DNA of 64,000 bases from an uncultured Paracoccaceae bacterium (GCA_947501025.1 CANMUM010000005.1:1-64000); one strand, 5' to 3'; shown: positions 9,666 to 18,740, numbered from the stretch's first letter. Numbers and translations are program-made. The notes: generated by a model from the sequence alone, not told the origin.

Positions 9666-11039
9666 ATGAAAATTATCGTGTGTGGCGCTGGCATGGTTGG
9701 CAAGCATATTGCGCGTTATCTCTCAAGTGAGGGCAATGATGTGACCGTTGTGGATATGGATGCTGACATTATTCGCCAAATCACGGATCAATATGATCTC
9801 AAGGGTGTCGTCGGGTTTGCATCCCATCCTGACGTGCTGGAAACCGCTGGTGCGCGTGATGCAGATATGATTATCGCTGCGACATATTCTGATGAAGTGA
9901 ATATGGTCATTTGCCAAATTGCCCATTCGATTTTTGATATCACGGATAAAATTGCACGCTTGCGGACTGATAGTTATACAAATGCGATTTATGCCGATAT
10001 GTATCGCCGTGATCACTTGCCCGTTGATGTTGTAATTTCACCAGAAAAGGCTGTTGCTACCGCTATTGCGCGGCGTTTGCGCAAATCTTCGGCTTTTGAC
10101 AATGAGAGTTTTTTGCGTGGTGGGGCACAATTTATTGGTCTGCGCATTGATGATACTTGCCCAATCGTCAATACTCCACTTAAACAATTGGGTGAGCTTT
10201 TTTCAACCTTTAAGGGCATCGTGATGGGCATTCGCCGTGATGGTGAATTGATGGTTCCCAGTGGCAATGATCAAATCTTTTATGGCGATGAGGTTTATCT
10301 CATGACCACATCAGATGATGAAGAGCGCGCCTATGAGATTTTTGGGAAAGAAAATCATCGTGTTGGCCATATCGTCATTATTGGTGGCGGAGAAATTAGC
10401 TATGGTGTTGCTAAGATTCTAGAAGAAGAAAGCAAGGTTCGTATTAAAATCATCGAGCGTGACCGTATGCGCGCTGAAGAGCTTTCAGACCAGCTTTCTC
10501 GTTCTGTGATTTTGAATGGCGATGGGCTTGATCCAATTTTGCTTAAAGAAGCTAATATTTCGCAAGCCGATACCGTTCTGGCTATAACCGATGATGACAA
10601 GGTGAATTTGTTGTCGGCAGCACGTGCCAAGGCAATGGGAGCTGATCATGCGATTTCAATCGTGAATGACACGACGCTTGATGATCTTGGTACACCGCTT
10701 GGAATTGATACCATCATAAACCCGCGCACGATTACAGTGTCGAGTATCTTACAGCATATCCGTCACGGTCGTATTCACGCTGTATATGTTGTTGGTGAGA
10801 ATGAGGCCGAGGTGATTGAGGCGCAAGTGCTTGCGACAAGTCCGCTTAACGGTAAAAAAATCCGTGACATTGACTGGCCTGAAGGTTCCATTATTGGCGC
10901 CATCCGTAAGGCTGGTGAAGTTGTGATTGCGAAAAGTGATACCCGTCTTGATGATGGCGACTGGGTAACGATCATGGCGCTTCGAGGTGAAGTTAGCAAT
11001 GTTGAAAAGCTCTTCCAAGTCACACTGGATTATTTCTAA
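9666..11039 (+). CDS. trkA: Trk potassium uptake regulatory subunit TrkA
   Basis: Cytoplasmic NAD(H)-binding ring subunit that gates the Trk/Ktr potassium channel. It holds two RCK repeats: the first Rossmann motif CGAGMVGKHIARYLSSEG begins at about residue 5, the second (IIGGGEISYGVAKIL) near residue 238, each followed by a TrkA_C domain. The length of 457 residues matches the two-repeat type. It precedes trkH by 2 bases, so the two subunits are made together. Confidence 0.95.
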   Translation: MKIIVCGAGMVGKHIARYLSSEGNDVTVVDMDADIIRQITDQYDLKGVVGFASHPDVLETAGARDADMIIAATYSDEVNMVICQIAHSIFDITDKIARLRTDSYTNAIYADMYRRDHLPVDVVISPEKAVATAIARRLRKSSAFDNESFLRGGAQFIGLRIDDTCPIVNTPLKQLGELFSTFKGIVMGIRRDGELMVPSGNDQIFYGDEVYLMTTSDDEERAYEIFGKENHRVGHIVIIGGGEISYGVAKILEEESKVRIKIIERDRMRAEELSDQLSRSVILNGDGLDPILLKEANISQADTVLAITDDDKVNLLSAARAKAMGADHAISIVNDTTLDDLGTPLGIDTIINPRTITVSSILQHIRHGRIHAVYVVGENEAEVIEAQVLATSPLNGKKIRDIDWPEGSIIGAIRKAGEVVIAKSDTRLDDGDWVTIMALRGEVSNVEKLFQVTLDYF

Positions 11040-11041
11040 AA

Positions 11042-12562
11042 ATGTTAGAGACGCTCCGCAAATTTCCGTTCTTCATCCTTGTGGTGATGGCGTTTTCTGT
11101 TGCGATGCTATTTCCTGCATTGCTTGCAGCGCAATATGGATATGTGGTGCTCTTGCAATCATTTCTGCGGACAGCTTTCATTACATTTATCCTTGCAACA
11201 TCTATTGGCATTCTCAGTATGGATCGCAAATTACGAGGTGATTATCGAGATCATATTGCATCACTTTTGATCGTTTATTTGTTGTTGCCATTTATCCTAG
11301 CTCTACCAATCATCCAAGCGCTACCAGGTTTTGGCTTTTGGCCATCCGTTTATGAAATGCTCTCCAGCCTGACAACGACAGGTGCAAGCTTTATTCTTGA
11401 TACAAAAGGTGTGAATTTAATTCTGCTGGTCTATACAAGCCTTGTCGCATGGATGGGGGCATTCTTAATCGTCTTGATCGCATTCGCAATTTTCGAACCT
11501 GCGCAAATTGGTGGATTTGAGCTTGTCGCAGACCTTTCATCAGGCCATGCTGCAAGATCGGTTGGTGGTGGGCTTGGGCATTCGGACAGGTTTTTGCATT
11601 ATTTCAGACTTTTGGCTCCGCCATATGTGATCGCAACCGCATTTCTGGCCTTGTCCCTTGTGATGTCAGGTGAACGTTTTTTATTTGCTATCATTCAATC
11701 TTGGTCGGTACTCTCAACAAGTGGGCTGAGCCCATATGTTGGCTTAGGGGAATCTGGCGCACATGGGATTGGTGAGTTTTTTATGCTTATTTTTCTCATT
11801 GGTAGTTTCTCGCGTTTATATTGGCTGCGTAGCGGTCAGATGAAGTGGCCAAAAAACATAAGCCATGATCCTGAAATGCGTATAAGTACACTTATTGTTA
11901 TTTTGAGTACGCTATTTTTCTTTTTGCTACTTTTGGTTGATGGTTTGTTGCGCAGTGAGATACCAAATGCCATTATCATGCTTGAAAATATTTGGGGTTC
12001 AATTTTTACAACGATTTCATTTCTGTCTTCTCATGGTGTCAAATCTGAATTCTGGCAATATGGCAGTCATTTTGAAAACATTGTTTTGCCTGGCGTTTTC
12101 CTACTTGGCTTATCTGTGATGGGGGGAGGGGTAGCCACGACAGCAGGTGGAATAAAATTATTGCGTATTTACGCTCTTTTTAGGCTTTCCCAGCGCGAGG
12201 TTTCAAGATTGATTGACCCGAATTCAATTGCGGCATCAGGCAAGGCAGGAAGACGACTTCGCAGAAATGGTGGTGTTAATGCATTTGTGTTTTTGATGCT
12301 ATTTATAGTGGGTATTTCAACTTCTGCATTGGCATTTTCATTTATAGGACTTGGATTTGAAGAAAGCATTCTAGCTGCAATCGCCTCGGCCTCCAATTGT
12401 GGGCCTGTGTTTACCGTGCTTCCCCATCATAAAATACTGGTCGCTGATATGGATATGTGGTTTTATATTATTTCAGGCTTAACGATGATTTTTGGTCGTG
12501 TTGAGGTTTTGGTGTTGATTTCACTTTTCAATCCAAGCTTTTGGCTTGAAGAGCGGCGTTGA
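11042..12562 (+). CDS. trkH: Trk potassium uptake membrane subunit TrkH
   Basis: Potassium-translocating membrane protein with about ten hydrophobic segments. Selectivity-filter-type loops are visible: SLTTTGASFIL (about residue 111), LSTSGLSPYVG (about 225), ISFLSSHGVKSEF (about 327) and IASASNCGPVFTVLP. The length is 506 residues. It is placed between trkA and hfq, an arrangement I associate with Rhodobacterales. The start ATG follows the trkA stop by two bases. Confidence 0.93.
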   Translation: MLETLRKFPFFILVVMAFSVAMLFPALLAAQYGYVVLLQSFLRTAFITFILATSIGILSMDRKLRGDYRDHIASLLIVYLLLPFILALPIIQALPGFGFWPSVYEMLSSLTTTGASFILDTKGVNLILLVYTSLVAWMGAFLIVLIAFAIFEPAQIGGFELVADLSSGHAARSVGGGLGHSDRFLHYFRLLAPPYVIATAFLALSLVMSGERFLFAIIQSWSVLSTSGLSPYVGLGESGAHGIGEFFMLIFLIGSFSRLYWLRSGQMKWPKNISHDPEMRISTLIVILSTLFFFLLLLVDGLLRSEIPNAIIMLENIWGSIFTTISFLSSHGVKSEFWQYGSHFENIVLPGVFLLGLSVMGGGVATTAGGIKLLRIYALFRLSQREVSRLIDPNSIAASGKAGRRLRRNGGVNAFVFLMLFIVGISTSALAFSFIGLGFEESILAAIASASNCGPVFTVLPHHKILVADMDMWFYIISGLTMIFGRVEVLVLISLFNPSFWLEERR

Positions 12563-12681
12563 ACGCGTAACAAAAGCGCAACAATTAACAAATTTTTAAA
12601 AAAAACTATGCCGTGTATTGCCCTTGGATGTTTGTTCTCACATAATGCCTAAATATTTGGACCGCTAATAAGGAAAAAAAC

Positions 12682-12918
12682 ATGGCTCCTTCGACACAAA
12701 ATCTACAAGAAAAATTTCTCAATGATGTGCGCAAGAACAAAAATCCTGTAACGGTGTTCTTGGTCAATGGTGTCAAATTGCAGGGTGTTATCACATGGTT
12801 TGACAACTTCTCATTATTGCTTCGTCGTGATGGAGCCGTTCAGCTTGTGTATAAGCACGCAATCTCGACAATCATGCCATCTCAAGCCGTCCAACTTTAT
12901 GAAGGCGAAGAAGAGTAA
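12682..12918 (+). CDS. hfq: RNA chaperone Hfq
   Basis: Hexameric Sm-like protein that pairs small RNAs with their mRNA targets. The Sm1 region ([24 protein letters not shown]) and the Sm2 motif ([10 protein letters not shown]) are complete. At 78 residues it is the short form typical of alphaproteobacteria, with only a brief acidic tail. A purine-rich ribosome-binding site (AAGGAAAAAA) precedes the ATG. The 119 bases upstream are AT-rich and could carry its own promoter. Confidence 0.97.
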   Translation: MAPSTQNLQEKFLNDVRKNKNPVTVFLVNGVKLQGVITWFDNFSLLLRRDGAVQLVYKHAISTIMPSQAVQLYEGEEE

Positions 12919-14193
12919 TTGGGCGACCAAACACTTTGCGCGGTCATCCATATTGAAACGCCGCAATCCCGCATAAACAATCGTGATCCACAAGGTCGAC
13001 TTGATGAAGCGGTTGAGCTTGCACGCGCAATTGACCTTGAAGTTTTTCATACACAAATCATAAAACTTCGCAAAATGGATGCAGGTCTTTTGCTGAGTAA
13101 GGGGCATCTTGAGACATTGCGCCAATTTGTTGAGGATAACCAAATTGGTTTGGTATTTATCAATCACCAACTTAGCCCAATCCAGCAGAGAAATCTTGAA
13201 AAATTATTGAATGCCAAAATTATTGACCGTACGGGGCTAATTTTAGAAATATTTGGTGCGCGCGCCCAGACAAAAGAGGGGGTGCTGCAAGTGCAGCATG
13301 CCCATCTCAAATATCAAAAATCAAGACTTGTGCGTTCATGGACCCATTTGGAGCGCCAACGTGGTGGGCGAGGATTTTTGGGTGGCCCCGGTGAAACACA
13401 GATCGAAAGTGACCGCCGCGCGCTTGATGAACAAATTTCGGCATTAGAAGAGAAAATTGAACAAGTGCGCAAAACGCGCGGTCTACATAGAGCAGGGCGC
13501 GTGCGCAACCAAACACCTATTGTGGCACTTGTGGGGTATACCAATGCGGGTAAATCAACATTGTTCAATCGGATTAGCGGCGCAGATGTGTTGGCCAAAG
13601 ATATGCTATTTGCGACACTTGATCCGACAATGCGTCAAGTCACCTTACCCAAAGGCCTTGATGTTGTTTTGAGCGACACTGTGGGCTTTATATCCGATCT
13701 CCCAACCGAGCTTGTCGCGGCATTTCGTGCAACTTTGGAAGAGGTTCTGCACGCCGATATTATTCTTCATGTCAGAGATGCCTCCAATCCAGAGCACAAA
13801 CAGCAAGCCAAGGATGTGATGGAAGTGCTGCTTGCAATTGGTGTAACTGGAGATAATCCAGAGCAGCCGATTGTAGAGGTTTTCAATAAAATTGATAAGC
13901 CAGAATCAGACGTTTATTTGGTTGGCGAAGATACGGCGCATTGTACTTCAGCGATTTCGGGTGAGGGCATTGATGATCTGCTTGATTTCACTGAGACTGT
14001 ATTGCGACCCAAAAAAGAAGTATTGGATTGTGTTCTTGGCTTTGGATATGGTCAGGCCCGCGCATGGCTTTACGAGCACGGTGTTGTTCTTGAAGAAGGC
14101 GCGGATGAAAATGGTTATGTGCTCAAAATAGAATGGGATGATGAACATAAAAACCGTTTTATGGATATTTTCGGGCCAATTATATCACAATAA
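12919..14193 (+). CDS. hflX: GTPase HflX (ribosome rescue and splitting factor)
   Basis: Translation-associated GTPase that splits stalled ribosomes. The N-terminal domain has the glycine-rich GGRGFLGGPGETQIESDRR stretch, followed by G1 GYTNAGKST, the switch segment ATLDPTMRQV, G3 DTVGFI and G4 NKID. The length of 424 residues is normal. The first codon is TTG and starts immediately after the hfq stop (no gap), so translation is probably coupled to hfq. It is the last gene of the ntr-trk-hfq run. Confidence 0.95.
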   Translation: MGDQTLCAVIHIETPQSRINNRDPQGRLDEAVELARAIDLEVFHTQIIKLRKMDAGLLLSKGHLETLRQFVEDNQIGLVFINHQLSPIQQRNLEKLLNAKIIDRTGLILEIFGARAQTKEGVLQVQHAHLKYQKSRLVRSWTHLERQRGGRGFLGGPGETQIESDRRALDEQISALEEKIEQVRKTRGLHRAGRVRNQTPIVALVGYTNAGKSTLFNRISGADVLAKDMLFATLDPTMRQVTLPKGLDVVLSDTVGFISDLPTELVAAFRATLEEVLHADIILHVRDASNPEHKQQAKDVMEVLLAIGVTGDNPEQPIVEVFNKIDKPESDVYLVGEDTAHCTSAISGEGIDDLLDFTETVLRPKKEVLDCVLGFGYGQARAWLYEHGVVLEEGADENGYVLKIEWDDEHKNRFMDIFGPIISQ

Positions 14194-14622
14194 GGTTGTT
14201 TTGTGAGGGTTTGTAATTAATGAGACTCAAAGTTGAATGAAAACAATGAGTGGTAGATTCTATTTTTGAGACTCTGTATATTTTATATTTGGAAGCTTGA
14301 TATAGCTACGTCCTGATTAGTTATTGCCAATTCCAACAAAAAGGATGGCAGCTTTGCCAATATTCCGCTAAAGTAGGTTTAAATGAAAATTTAAATTGGC
14401 TCATCTTGAAGTAACTAGTCTAAGTTTTTATTCGGATACAATCTTCATTCCGAATGATGTCCCAGATAAAACCTACGCTGAGATTGGAGCACTCAAGGAT
14501 GGTCTAAAAGAAAAAGCAGCTATTTCACAATCTACGAAGGCATTGAAAGAGTGCTTCGAGTATATCCATTCGAATCCTCCCACACTGTTTACTTATTATG
14601 CATAATCTTGTGTACCTAAGGC
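14194..14622. other. Gap with no supported gene
   Basis: AT-rich sequence between hflX and the recombinase remnant. The only open stretch (14396-14605, 69 codons) has a TTG start with no convincing ribosome-binding site, and I do not call it. No T-tailed hairpin closes the hflX transcript here. This is where conserved gene order ends and the accessory island begins. Confidence 0.4.
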
Positions 14623-15182
14623 TTAAACTGAATTTTTTAGAAAATTTATAATACGATAAACCGATGATCTACTAATTCCAAGCGATCTTGATATTTCCGT
14701 AGGTGAAATCTTTTCTTCCCGAAGGCGTTTGACTTCATCCAGCTTTGCCATCGCCGTTTTTGCGCGACCTTTGTAGCTTTTGCCTTAGCAATTCCCTCCC
14801 GTTGGCGCTCAAGCATCATCTCACGTTCGAATTGGGCCATGGCTCCAAACATGGTGAGCATGAGTTTGCCTGTAGGTGTTTTGGTATCGACCGAGCTTCC
14901 GCCAAAGTCTAGAATCTGCAAATTTACTTGTTTTGAATCGAGTAGGTCAATTAACTCTAATAAATGAAAAGTTGAGCGGGCGAGGCGGTCAAGTTTGGTA
15001 ACAACGAATGTGTCACCGTCACGTATAAATGCAATTGCCTGATCAAGCTCAGTGCGTTGCCCAACAGAACTGACTTGCTCATAGAAAATCCGTTCGCAAC
15101 CATGTTGTTCGAGATCACGTTTTTGCGCCTCGAATCCAGCCACTTGTTCAACGGTTGATGTTCTTGCATATCCGACAAGCAT
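14623..15182 (-). pseudogene. Frameshifted serine recombinase (resolvase/invertase)
   Basis: The N-terminal catalytic domain is intact: YARTSTVEQ with the nucleophilic serine (residue 9 or 10), the TKLDRLARS motif and the FGAMAQFERE helix. After GIAKAKA (about residue 133) the frame shifts. The expected tail continues in another frame as YKGRAKTAMAKLDEVKRL and ends with a Hin-type helix-turn-helix (ISRSLGISRSSVYRII), stopping at 14623-14625. In the original frame the tail is unrelated and runs on to 14646. So one complete recombinase lost its DNA-binding domain by a small indel, unless the indel is a sequencing error. Its neighbours are mobile-element remains. Confidence 0.8.
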
Positions 15183-15193
15183 ATATGTGTTTC

Positions 15194-15212
15194 ACTATAT
15201 TTAAGATATAGT
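15194..15212. repeat. Dyad just upstream of the recombinase
   Basis: ACTATAT at 15194-15200 and ATATAGT at 15206-15212 form a perfect 7-bp inverted repeat with a 5-base centre, 12 bases upstream of the recombinase start codon. Serine resolvases act at dyads next to their own gene and also repress there. This is a candidate crossover or operator half of such a site; no second or third copy was found, so it is tentative. Confidence 0.35.
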
Positions 15213-15337
15213 AATACAATGTGTGTTATTAATCAACATAAACTTATATCGGACACATCCTAGTTTTGATTAGGCTGTCCCACTGAGCCTCAGCCTATTG
15301 GAGCATATTACCAACTCGCTCCCATAAATCCTAAATG

Positions 15338-15582
15338 CTAGCGATGTTCACCGTATTTGACTGTGCCTGAACCGAAGTGTTGATTGATGCGATCAACGCT
15401 TGCGGCGAGTTGCTCGCGCTGATTGCGCCTTGCCATTTCGAGTTGCCATAACCGCCACTGCTCGTTTTGATCAGCGGAATATCTTCGCCTTGCATGGCTC
15501 TCACAAACCGCTCACCCTCAATCGATCCCCAAATCGCACGCGCATGTTTGGGATCAAGCTTATAAGGGGCAGTGATGTAACT
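15338..15582 (-). pseudogene. Remnant of a Y-family DNA polymerase, C-terminal part
   Basis: On the minus strand a frame from about 15582 reads PYKLDPKHARAIWGS then EGERFVRAMQGEDIPLI and GGYGNSK. This matches what I recall of the thumb and little-finger region of ImpB/MucB/SamB-type Y-family polymerases. A second frame then takes over with WQLEMARRNQREQ and VDRINQHFGSGTVKYGEHR before a stop at 15338-15340; that resembles the family's C-terminal ending. The two pieces are in different frames, have no start codon and are much too short to be a gene. The family assignment is from memory, not from a search. Confidence 0.5.
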
Positions 15583-15661
15583 TGTTAAGTTTGAGCTTTA
15601 TTTAAGAAAGAGTAGAATAACATATGAAGGGTTTTTGGGAAATTATGTTCACCTATATGTC

Positions 15662-16834
15662 TCATAAAACTGGGGTTGTAACCCAAGTTAGCGGACGGCG
15701 CGCTGAGTGAGGTACATCGTCAATGGGGGCGCCAAAACGGAATGCGAAACTTGTGTTATTGTCAGAGCTGGCAATCGCGGAAAGCTTTTTGGCCCATCCG
15801 CGGTCAACGCTCAACTGACGGTCTCGATCAACGAGTTCTGGCAGTTGGTTCATTGGCTGCGCTACTAGTCCCTTCAGTGTAAAAGCGAGATGCAAGCGCT
15901 GCCATAAACGACCTATGGCGATCTGATTTGTCCGATCATAAAGATTTGGTACAGTTATTAAACCAAACCCACTACAGTTATCGAGCTGTTTTTTGGTCGC
16001 TGCCAGCCAGTAATCACCAGAGGTTTTGGCATCTGCTTCAGGTAACAGTTGCCCCATAATCGAAACTAAAGGGGAAAGCCCCGCAGTTGGAATGGAGACG
16101 CCATCACGGTATTGGGCAACTTTGCGCGCTGTACCGCGAAACCATGCGTGCCCATCATGGCTCATCACCTGATCCGCGTTTATCGCAACCGTAGCCTGCA
16201 ATGTTGCCTCTGAAAACAGTTTACCTGCAGGGGTTTCACGGTTGATAAATGTGACGCTGGCTTCTGAGGTCGTGCCTACAAGTTTGCGCACGGCATCCAA
16301 GGTGGTTGACGGAGTTGCCGCTTGATCATAAGCGCCGCGATGCGTGCGCCTTGTGGGTAATGCAGTGGCGAGTGGATGATTGTAGGGTTTCTGCCTTGTG
16401 ATATCCAGAAAAATTGTACCTTTACCGTCGCTATCAGCCAGGATCCTTTGGTTCGTTGTAGCAAAGCCATAACTGGGGGCGACGACTTCCGCGTTTGCGA
16501 GAGCGCAGCCAATCCCAATCCACATCTCGCGACGGAATGGATCAAAAGAACCAAGATGTCTTTTTGTGTCGGCGTGCAATGCGAAGTTTTGATCGTCAAA
16601 GGTGATTTGCCATGGTTGTGTGTTATGTGGATTTGCAGCTAAAATTGCCGCGGCGGCCAAAGTTGTTGGGTCATACATTTTAGCTGTTTTCAAAGCTTTC
16701 CAAGGACGAAAAGGGCTGTCATCGGGTGCAATGAGACCTGCTTGATGGGCGCGCCATCCACTTCCAGCCATTCCTGCAACAATTAGACCGCCAGTTCCAA
16801 CACCTGCAGTATTGAAAAATTGTCTTCTGTTCAC
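15662..16834 (-). CDS. TAT-exported Acg-type nitroreductase/FMN oxidoreductase
   Basis: 390 residues. The N-terminus has a twin-arginine signal (MNRRQFFNTAGVG followed by a hydrophobic glycine-rich stretch), so the folded flavoprotein is probably exported. AILAANPHNTQPWQ (about residues 63-76) and RRTHRGAYD are typical of the Acg/nitroreductase-like FMN-binding family. This is a two-lobed variant whose biological substrate is generally unknown. It is transcribed away from the LysR gene next door, which probably controls it. The pair sits between two remnants of a broken polymerase gene, so it looks like acquired cargo. Confidence 0.75.
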   Translation of the reverse strand: MNRRQFFNTAGVGTGGLIVAGMAGSGWRAHQAGLIAPDDSPFRPWKALKTAKMYDPTTLAAAAILAANPHNTQPWQITFDDQNFALHADTKRHLGSFDPFRREMWIGIGCALANAEVVAPSYGFATTNQRILADSDGKGTIFLDITRQKPYNHPLATALPTRRTHRGAYDQAATPSTTLDAVRKLVGTTSEASVTFINRETPAGKLFSEATLQATVAINADQVMSHDGHAWFRGTARKVAQYRDGVSIPTAGLSPLVSIMGQLLPEADAKTSGDYWLAATKKQLDNCSGFGLITVPNLYDRTNQIAIGRLWQRLHLAFTLKGLVAQPMNQLPELVDRDRQLSVDRGWAKKLSAIASSDNNTSFAFRFGAPIDDVPHSARRPLTWVTTPVL

Positions 16835-16889
16835 GCCATTCTCCCATGCTTGTTGACCAAATTTTATTCAAAGATGTTAACCATAGGAA

Positions 16890-16917
16890 TTGACAAAAAT
16901 AATTCACTAACTATGCT
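16890..16917 (+). promoter_or_regulatory. Promoter of the LysR gene
   Basis: TTGACA at 16890-16895 and TATGCT at 16912-16917 are 16 bases apart, a near-consensus sigma-70 promoter pointing toward the regulator. The -10 box overlaps an ATG at 16913, so that ATG cannot be the start of a transcript made from this promoter. Transcription would begin at about 16924-16925, right at the next in-frame ATG. Confidence 0.55.
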
Positions 16918-16924
16918 AAAATGC

Positions 16925-17827
16925 ATGGTTGGGTTAACGAATGCCATCGATTGGAGACTGATCCACGCTTTTGTTGCTGTAATGGAAGAAGGCACACTCA
17001 GCGCAGCTGCTCGGCGCGTCGGTGCAACGCAGCCTACGCTTGGTCGACAAATACGTGAACTTGAAAGCATCTCTGGTGAAGTTCTTTTTGTTAGAAGGGG
17101 TTTACGCCTTGAACCCACACCACATGCGATTGCCCTTTTGCCTGAGGCGCAGGACATTGAGCGTGGCATTGCTGCTCTAGGCCGTAAGTTTCTGCACGAG
17201 GGCGATGGAGCGCAGCGCGAAAAGATAACCTTGACGGCTCCCACTCTTCTTGCAGATGAGATGCTGCCCATCGTCATTCCAGCTCTGCGCGTTGCATTGC
17301 CAGCGACCCGGTTCAATGTTATGCCTTCTGACATGCTAGAGGATATCCATCGGCGCCGTGTGGATATTGCTCTGCGTTTGATTAAACCAACCCAACCAGA
17401 TCTAATTGTTCAAAAACTTGGCCAGATTGAGGTTGGGCTTTATACGAGTGAGGCGTATGTCAGCATATATGGGATGCCAAAGTCACCTTCTGACTTGATG
17501 GACCATGAACTCATTCTACCTGAAAACTACAAAGATATCGAAATGAAACAATTTGGTATAAGCATAGCGGGCGCACAGGTTGTTGCATTAAGTAACGATC
17601 TGCGCAGTAGGCTAGCAATGATGCGATCGGGGTTGGGCATTTCAACTTGTCATGACTGGATTGGACGGCGCGATCCTTCGTTACAGCGTGTCTTGCCTGA
17701 GATTATGATTGCTAGCTTTGATGTTTGGTTGGTCGCGACCGATGATATCCATCGCAGCCGTGCACTGCGCACAGCTTGGGACATATTGGCAGACAACATC
17801 CCTCGCCAACTGGTTAGTTCGCGTTAG
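16925..17827 (+). CDS. LysR-family transcriptional regulator
   Basis: Winged helix-turn-helix at about residues 9-65 (FVAVMEEGTLSAAARRVGATQ, then TLGRQIRELE), followed by a periplasmic-binding-protein-like effector domain with typical ALRVALPATRFNV and RSGLGIST segments. I choose the ATG at 16925 (300 residues, the usual LysR length). Upstream starts would lie inside or before the promoter, and no ribosome-binding site is seen, so the message may be leaderless. It is divergent from the nitroreductase, the usual arrangement of a LysR regulator and its target. Confidence 0.85.
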   Translation: MVGLTNAIDWRLIHAFVAVMEEGTLSAAARRVGATQPTLGRQIRELESISGEVLFVRRGLRLEPTPHAIALLPEAQDIERGIAALGRKFLHEGDGAQREKITLTAPTLLADEMLPIVIPALRVALPATRFNVMPSDMLEDIHRRRVDIALRLIKPTQPDLIVQKLGQIEVGLYTSEAYVSIYGMPKSPSDLMDHELILPENYKDIEMKQFGISIAGAQVVALSNDLRSRLAMMRSGLGISTCHDWIGRRDPSLQRVLPEIMIASFDVWLVATDDIHRSRALRTAWDILADNIPRQLVSSR

Positions 17828-18014
17828 TTCGAAGTGGACGCTTTAATCCGGTTGCGCCTTCTAAAGTTCCTGTCGGGCCACCAATAGCAATCTGGAACTC
17901 ATCGACACTGCGAATGCGCTCAAGCTCGGCATATTTATCAAACACCTCTGCAATGCGCTGATTGAAGCGCACATAAAGACGATGTTAGCCGCAGTTGGCG
18001 AAAATACCTTCCAT
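17828..18014 (-). pseudogene. Remnant of a Y-family DNA polymerase, palm part
   Basis: A minus-strand frame reads MEGIFANCG, an in-frame TAA (17985-17987), then RLYVRFNQRIAEVFDKYAEL and RIRSVDEFQIAIGG. The S-V-D-E motif at 17895-17909 corresponds to the catalytic SxDE of Y-family polymerases (SIDEA in DinB). It lies on the same strand as the C-terminal remnant at 15338-15582 and in the right order, with the nitroreductase-LysR pair between them. Together they look like one polymerase gene that was broken. The stop codon and missing N-terminus show it is not functional. Confidence 0.5.
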
Positions 18015-18402
18015 GCGACAAAGTGAGCTGAAAAGATGCGTAAAGTGGATCAAGATTTGGGCAGGGGTGTATGTTTTTTAAATTCTAAAACAAAGAATTG
18101 GTAATTATTGATTCGCCTGAAAGGCTAGTTAATAATAGCTTTTAGGGCGCCCAAATTTTTAAACATCAAGCCAGCATAAAAAATATTATTCTCGTTGAAT
18201 CCACGTTTTGGCAAAACTGAGCGAATTTATTGAAACCATCATGATAGCTCAAATATTTAAAAACAGATCTTTGCTGGGAGCATTGTGATAAATATCAAAA
18301 ATGACAAATTTAAAATCTGCCAACTCTTGTTTTCACAAAATTTCCGAAGGCTTGATTGGCGTTGACACGGGTATAATTCACCAAGCATTGAGGAGGTGGC
18401 AA
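18015..18402. other. Gene-free stretch, probable left flank of the Tni element
   Basis: About 390 bases of AT-rich sequence between the polymerase remnant and the small HTH gene. The left end of the transposon should lie here, but I could not find a TGT...ACA terminal pair or repeated transposase-binding sites by eye. A TATAAT box at 18372-18377 may belong to the promoter of the HTH gene. Confidence 0.35.
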
Positions 18403-18582
18403 TTGAATTACATTTTTCTAAAGCAAAAGCTATCGCAACATTCAGTATCGATGCCACAAATTGCGAGAGAGCTAAACGTCTCTCACACATCAGTTATACT
18501 GGTTTGTAAGGGCGAACGTAGATCAAGACGAATTGAGTTCAAAGTTGCCCAAACAATAAGATTAAAACCTGAAACAATCTAG
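18403..18582 (+). CDS. Small helix-turn-helix regulator (phage/transposon type)
   Basis: A 59-residue protein starting at TTG (18403-18405). The choice is decided by a strong AGGAGGTGG ribosome-binding site ending three bases upstream of the start; the longer frame back to 18301 has no such signal. The body is a single helix-turn-helix: MPQIARELNVSHTSVILVCKG, then basic RRSRRIEFKVAQTIRL. It resembles the small Ner/Cro-like repressors of Mu-type phages and transposons. It lies 158 bases before tniA on the same strand, so it may repress transposition genes. Confidence 0.65.
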   Translation: MNYIFLKQKLSQHSVSMPQIARELNVSHTSVILVCKGERRSRRIEFKVAQTIRLKPETI

Positions 18583-18620
18583 CCTAACAAATATCAAAAG
18601 GAGCAGAGCATGAAAACGTA

Positions 18621-18652
18621 AAAATAAAACCCCACGAAAAAAATCCATGGGG
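18621..18652 (-). terminator. Possible terminator facing left, before tniA
   Basis: CCCCA at 18630-18634 pairs with TGGGG at 18648-18652. On the minus strand the hairpin is followed by TTTTATTTTTA, the layout of a weak intrinsic terminator for leftward transcription. On the plus strand it could instead be an attenuator in the tniA leader. The stem is only 5 base pairs. Confidence 0.3.
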
Positions 18653-18740
18653 CTCTAATGATGTTTAGCAATTTCATTATTCCCCGACAATTCAACTAAG
18701 TCAAGGTTTCCAATGCATTTTTTGGAGGCAAGAACCTTGC

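Noticed and set aside
14396-14605. 69-codon plus-strand frame between hflX and the recombinase
   Set aside because: TTG start, no ribosome-binding site, no recognisable motif, surrounded by decayed DNA.
15400-15588. 62-codon plus-strand frame
   Set aside because: It lies antisense to the polymerase remnant, whose minus-strand reading gives family-like motifs.
18301-18402. Longer start for the small HTH protein
   Set aside because: An AGGAGG ribosome-binding site at 18391-18396 clearly serves the TTG at 18403.
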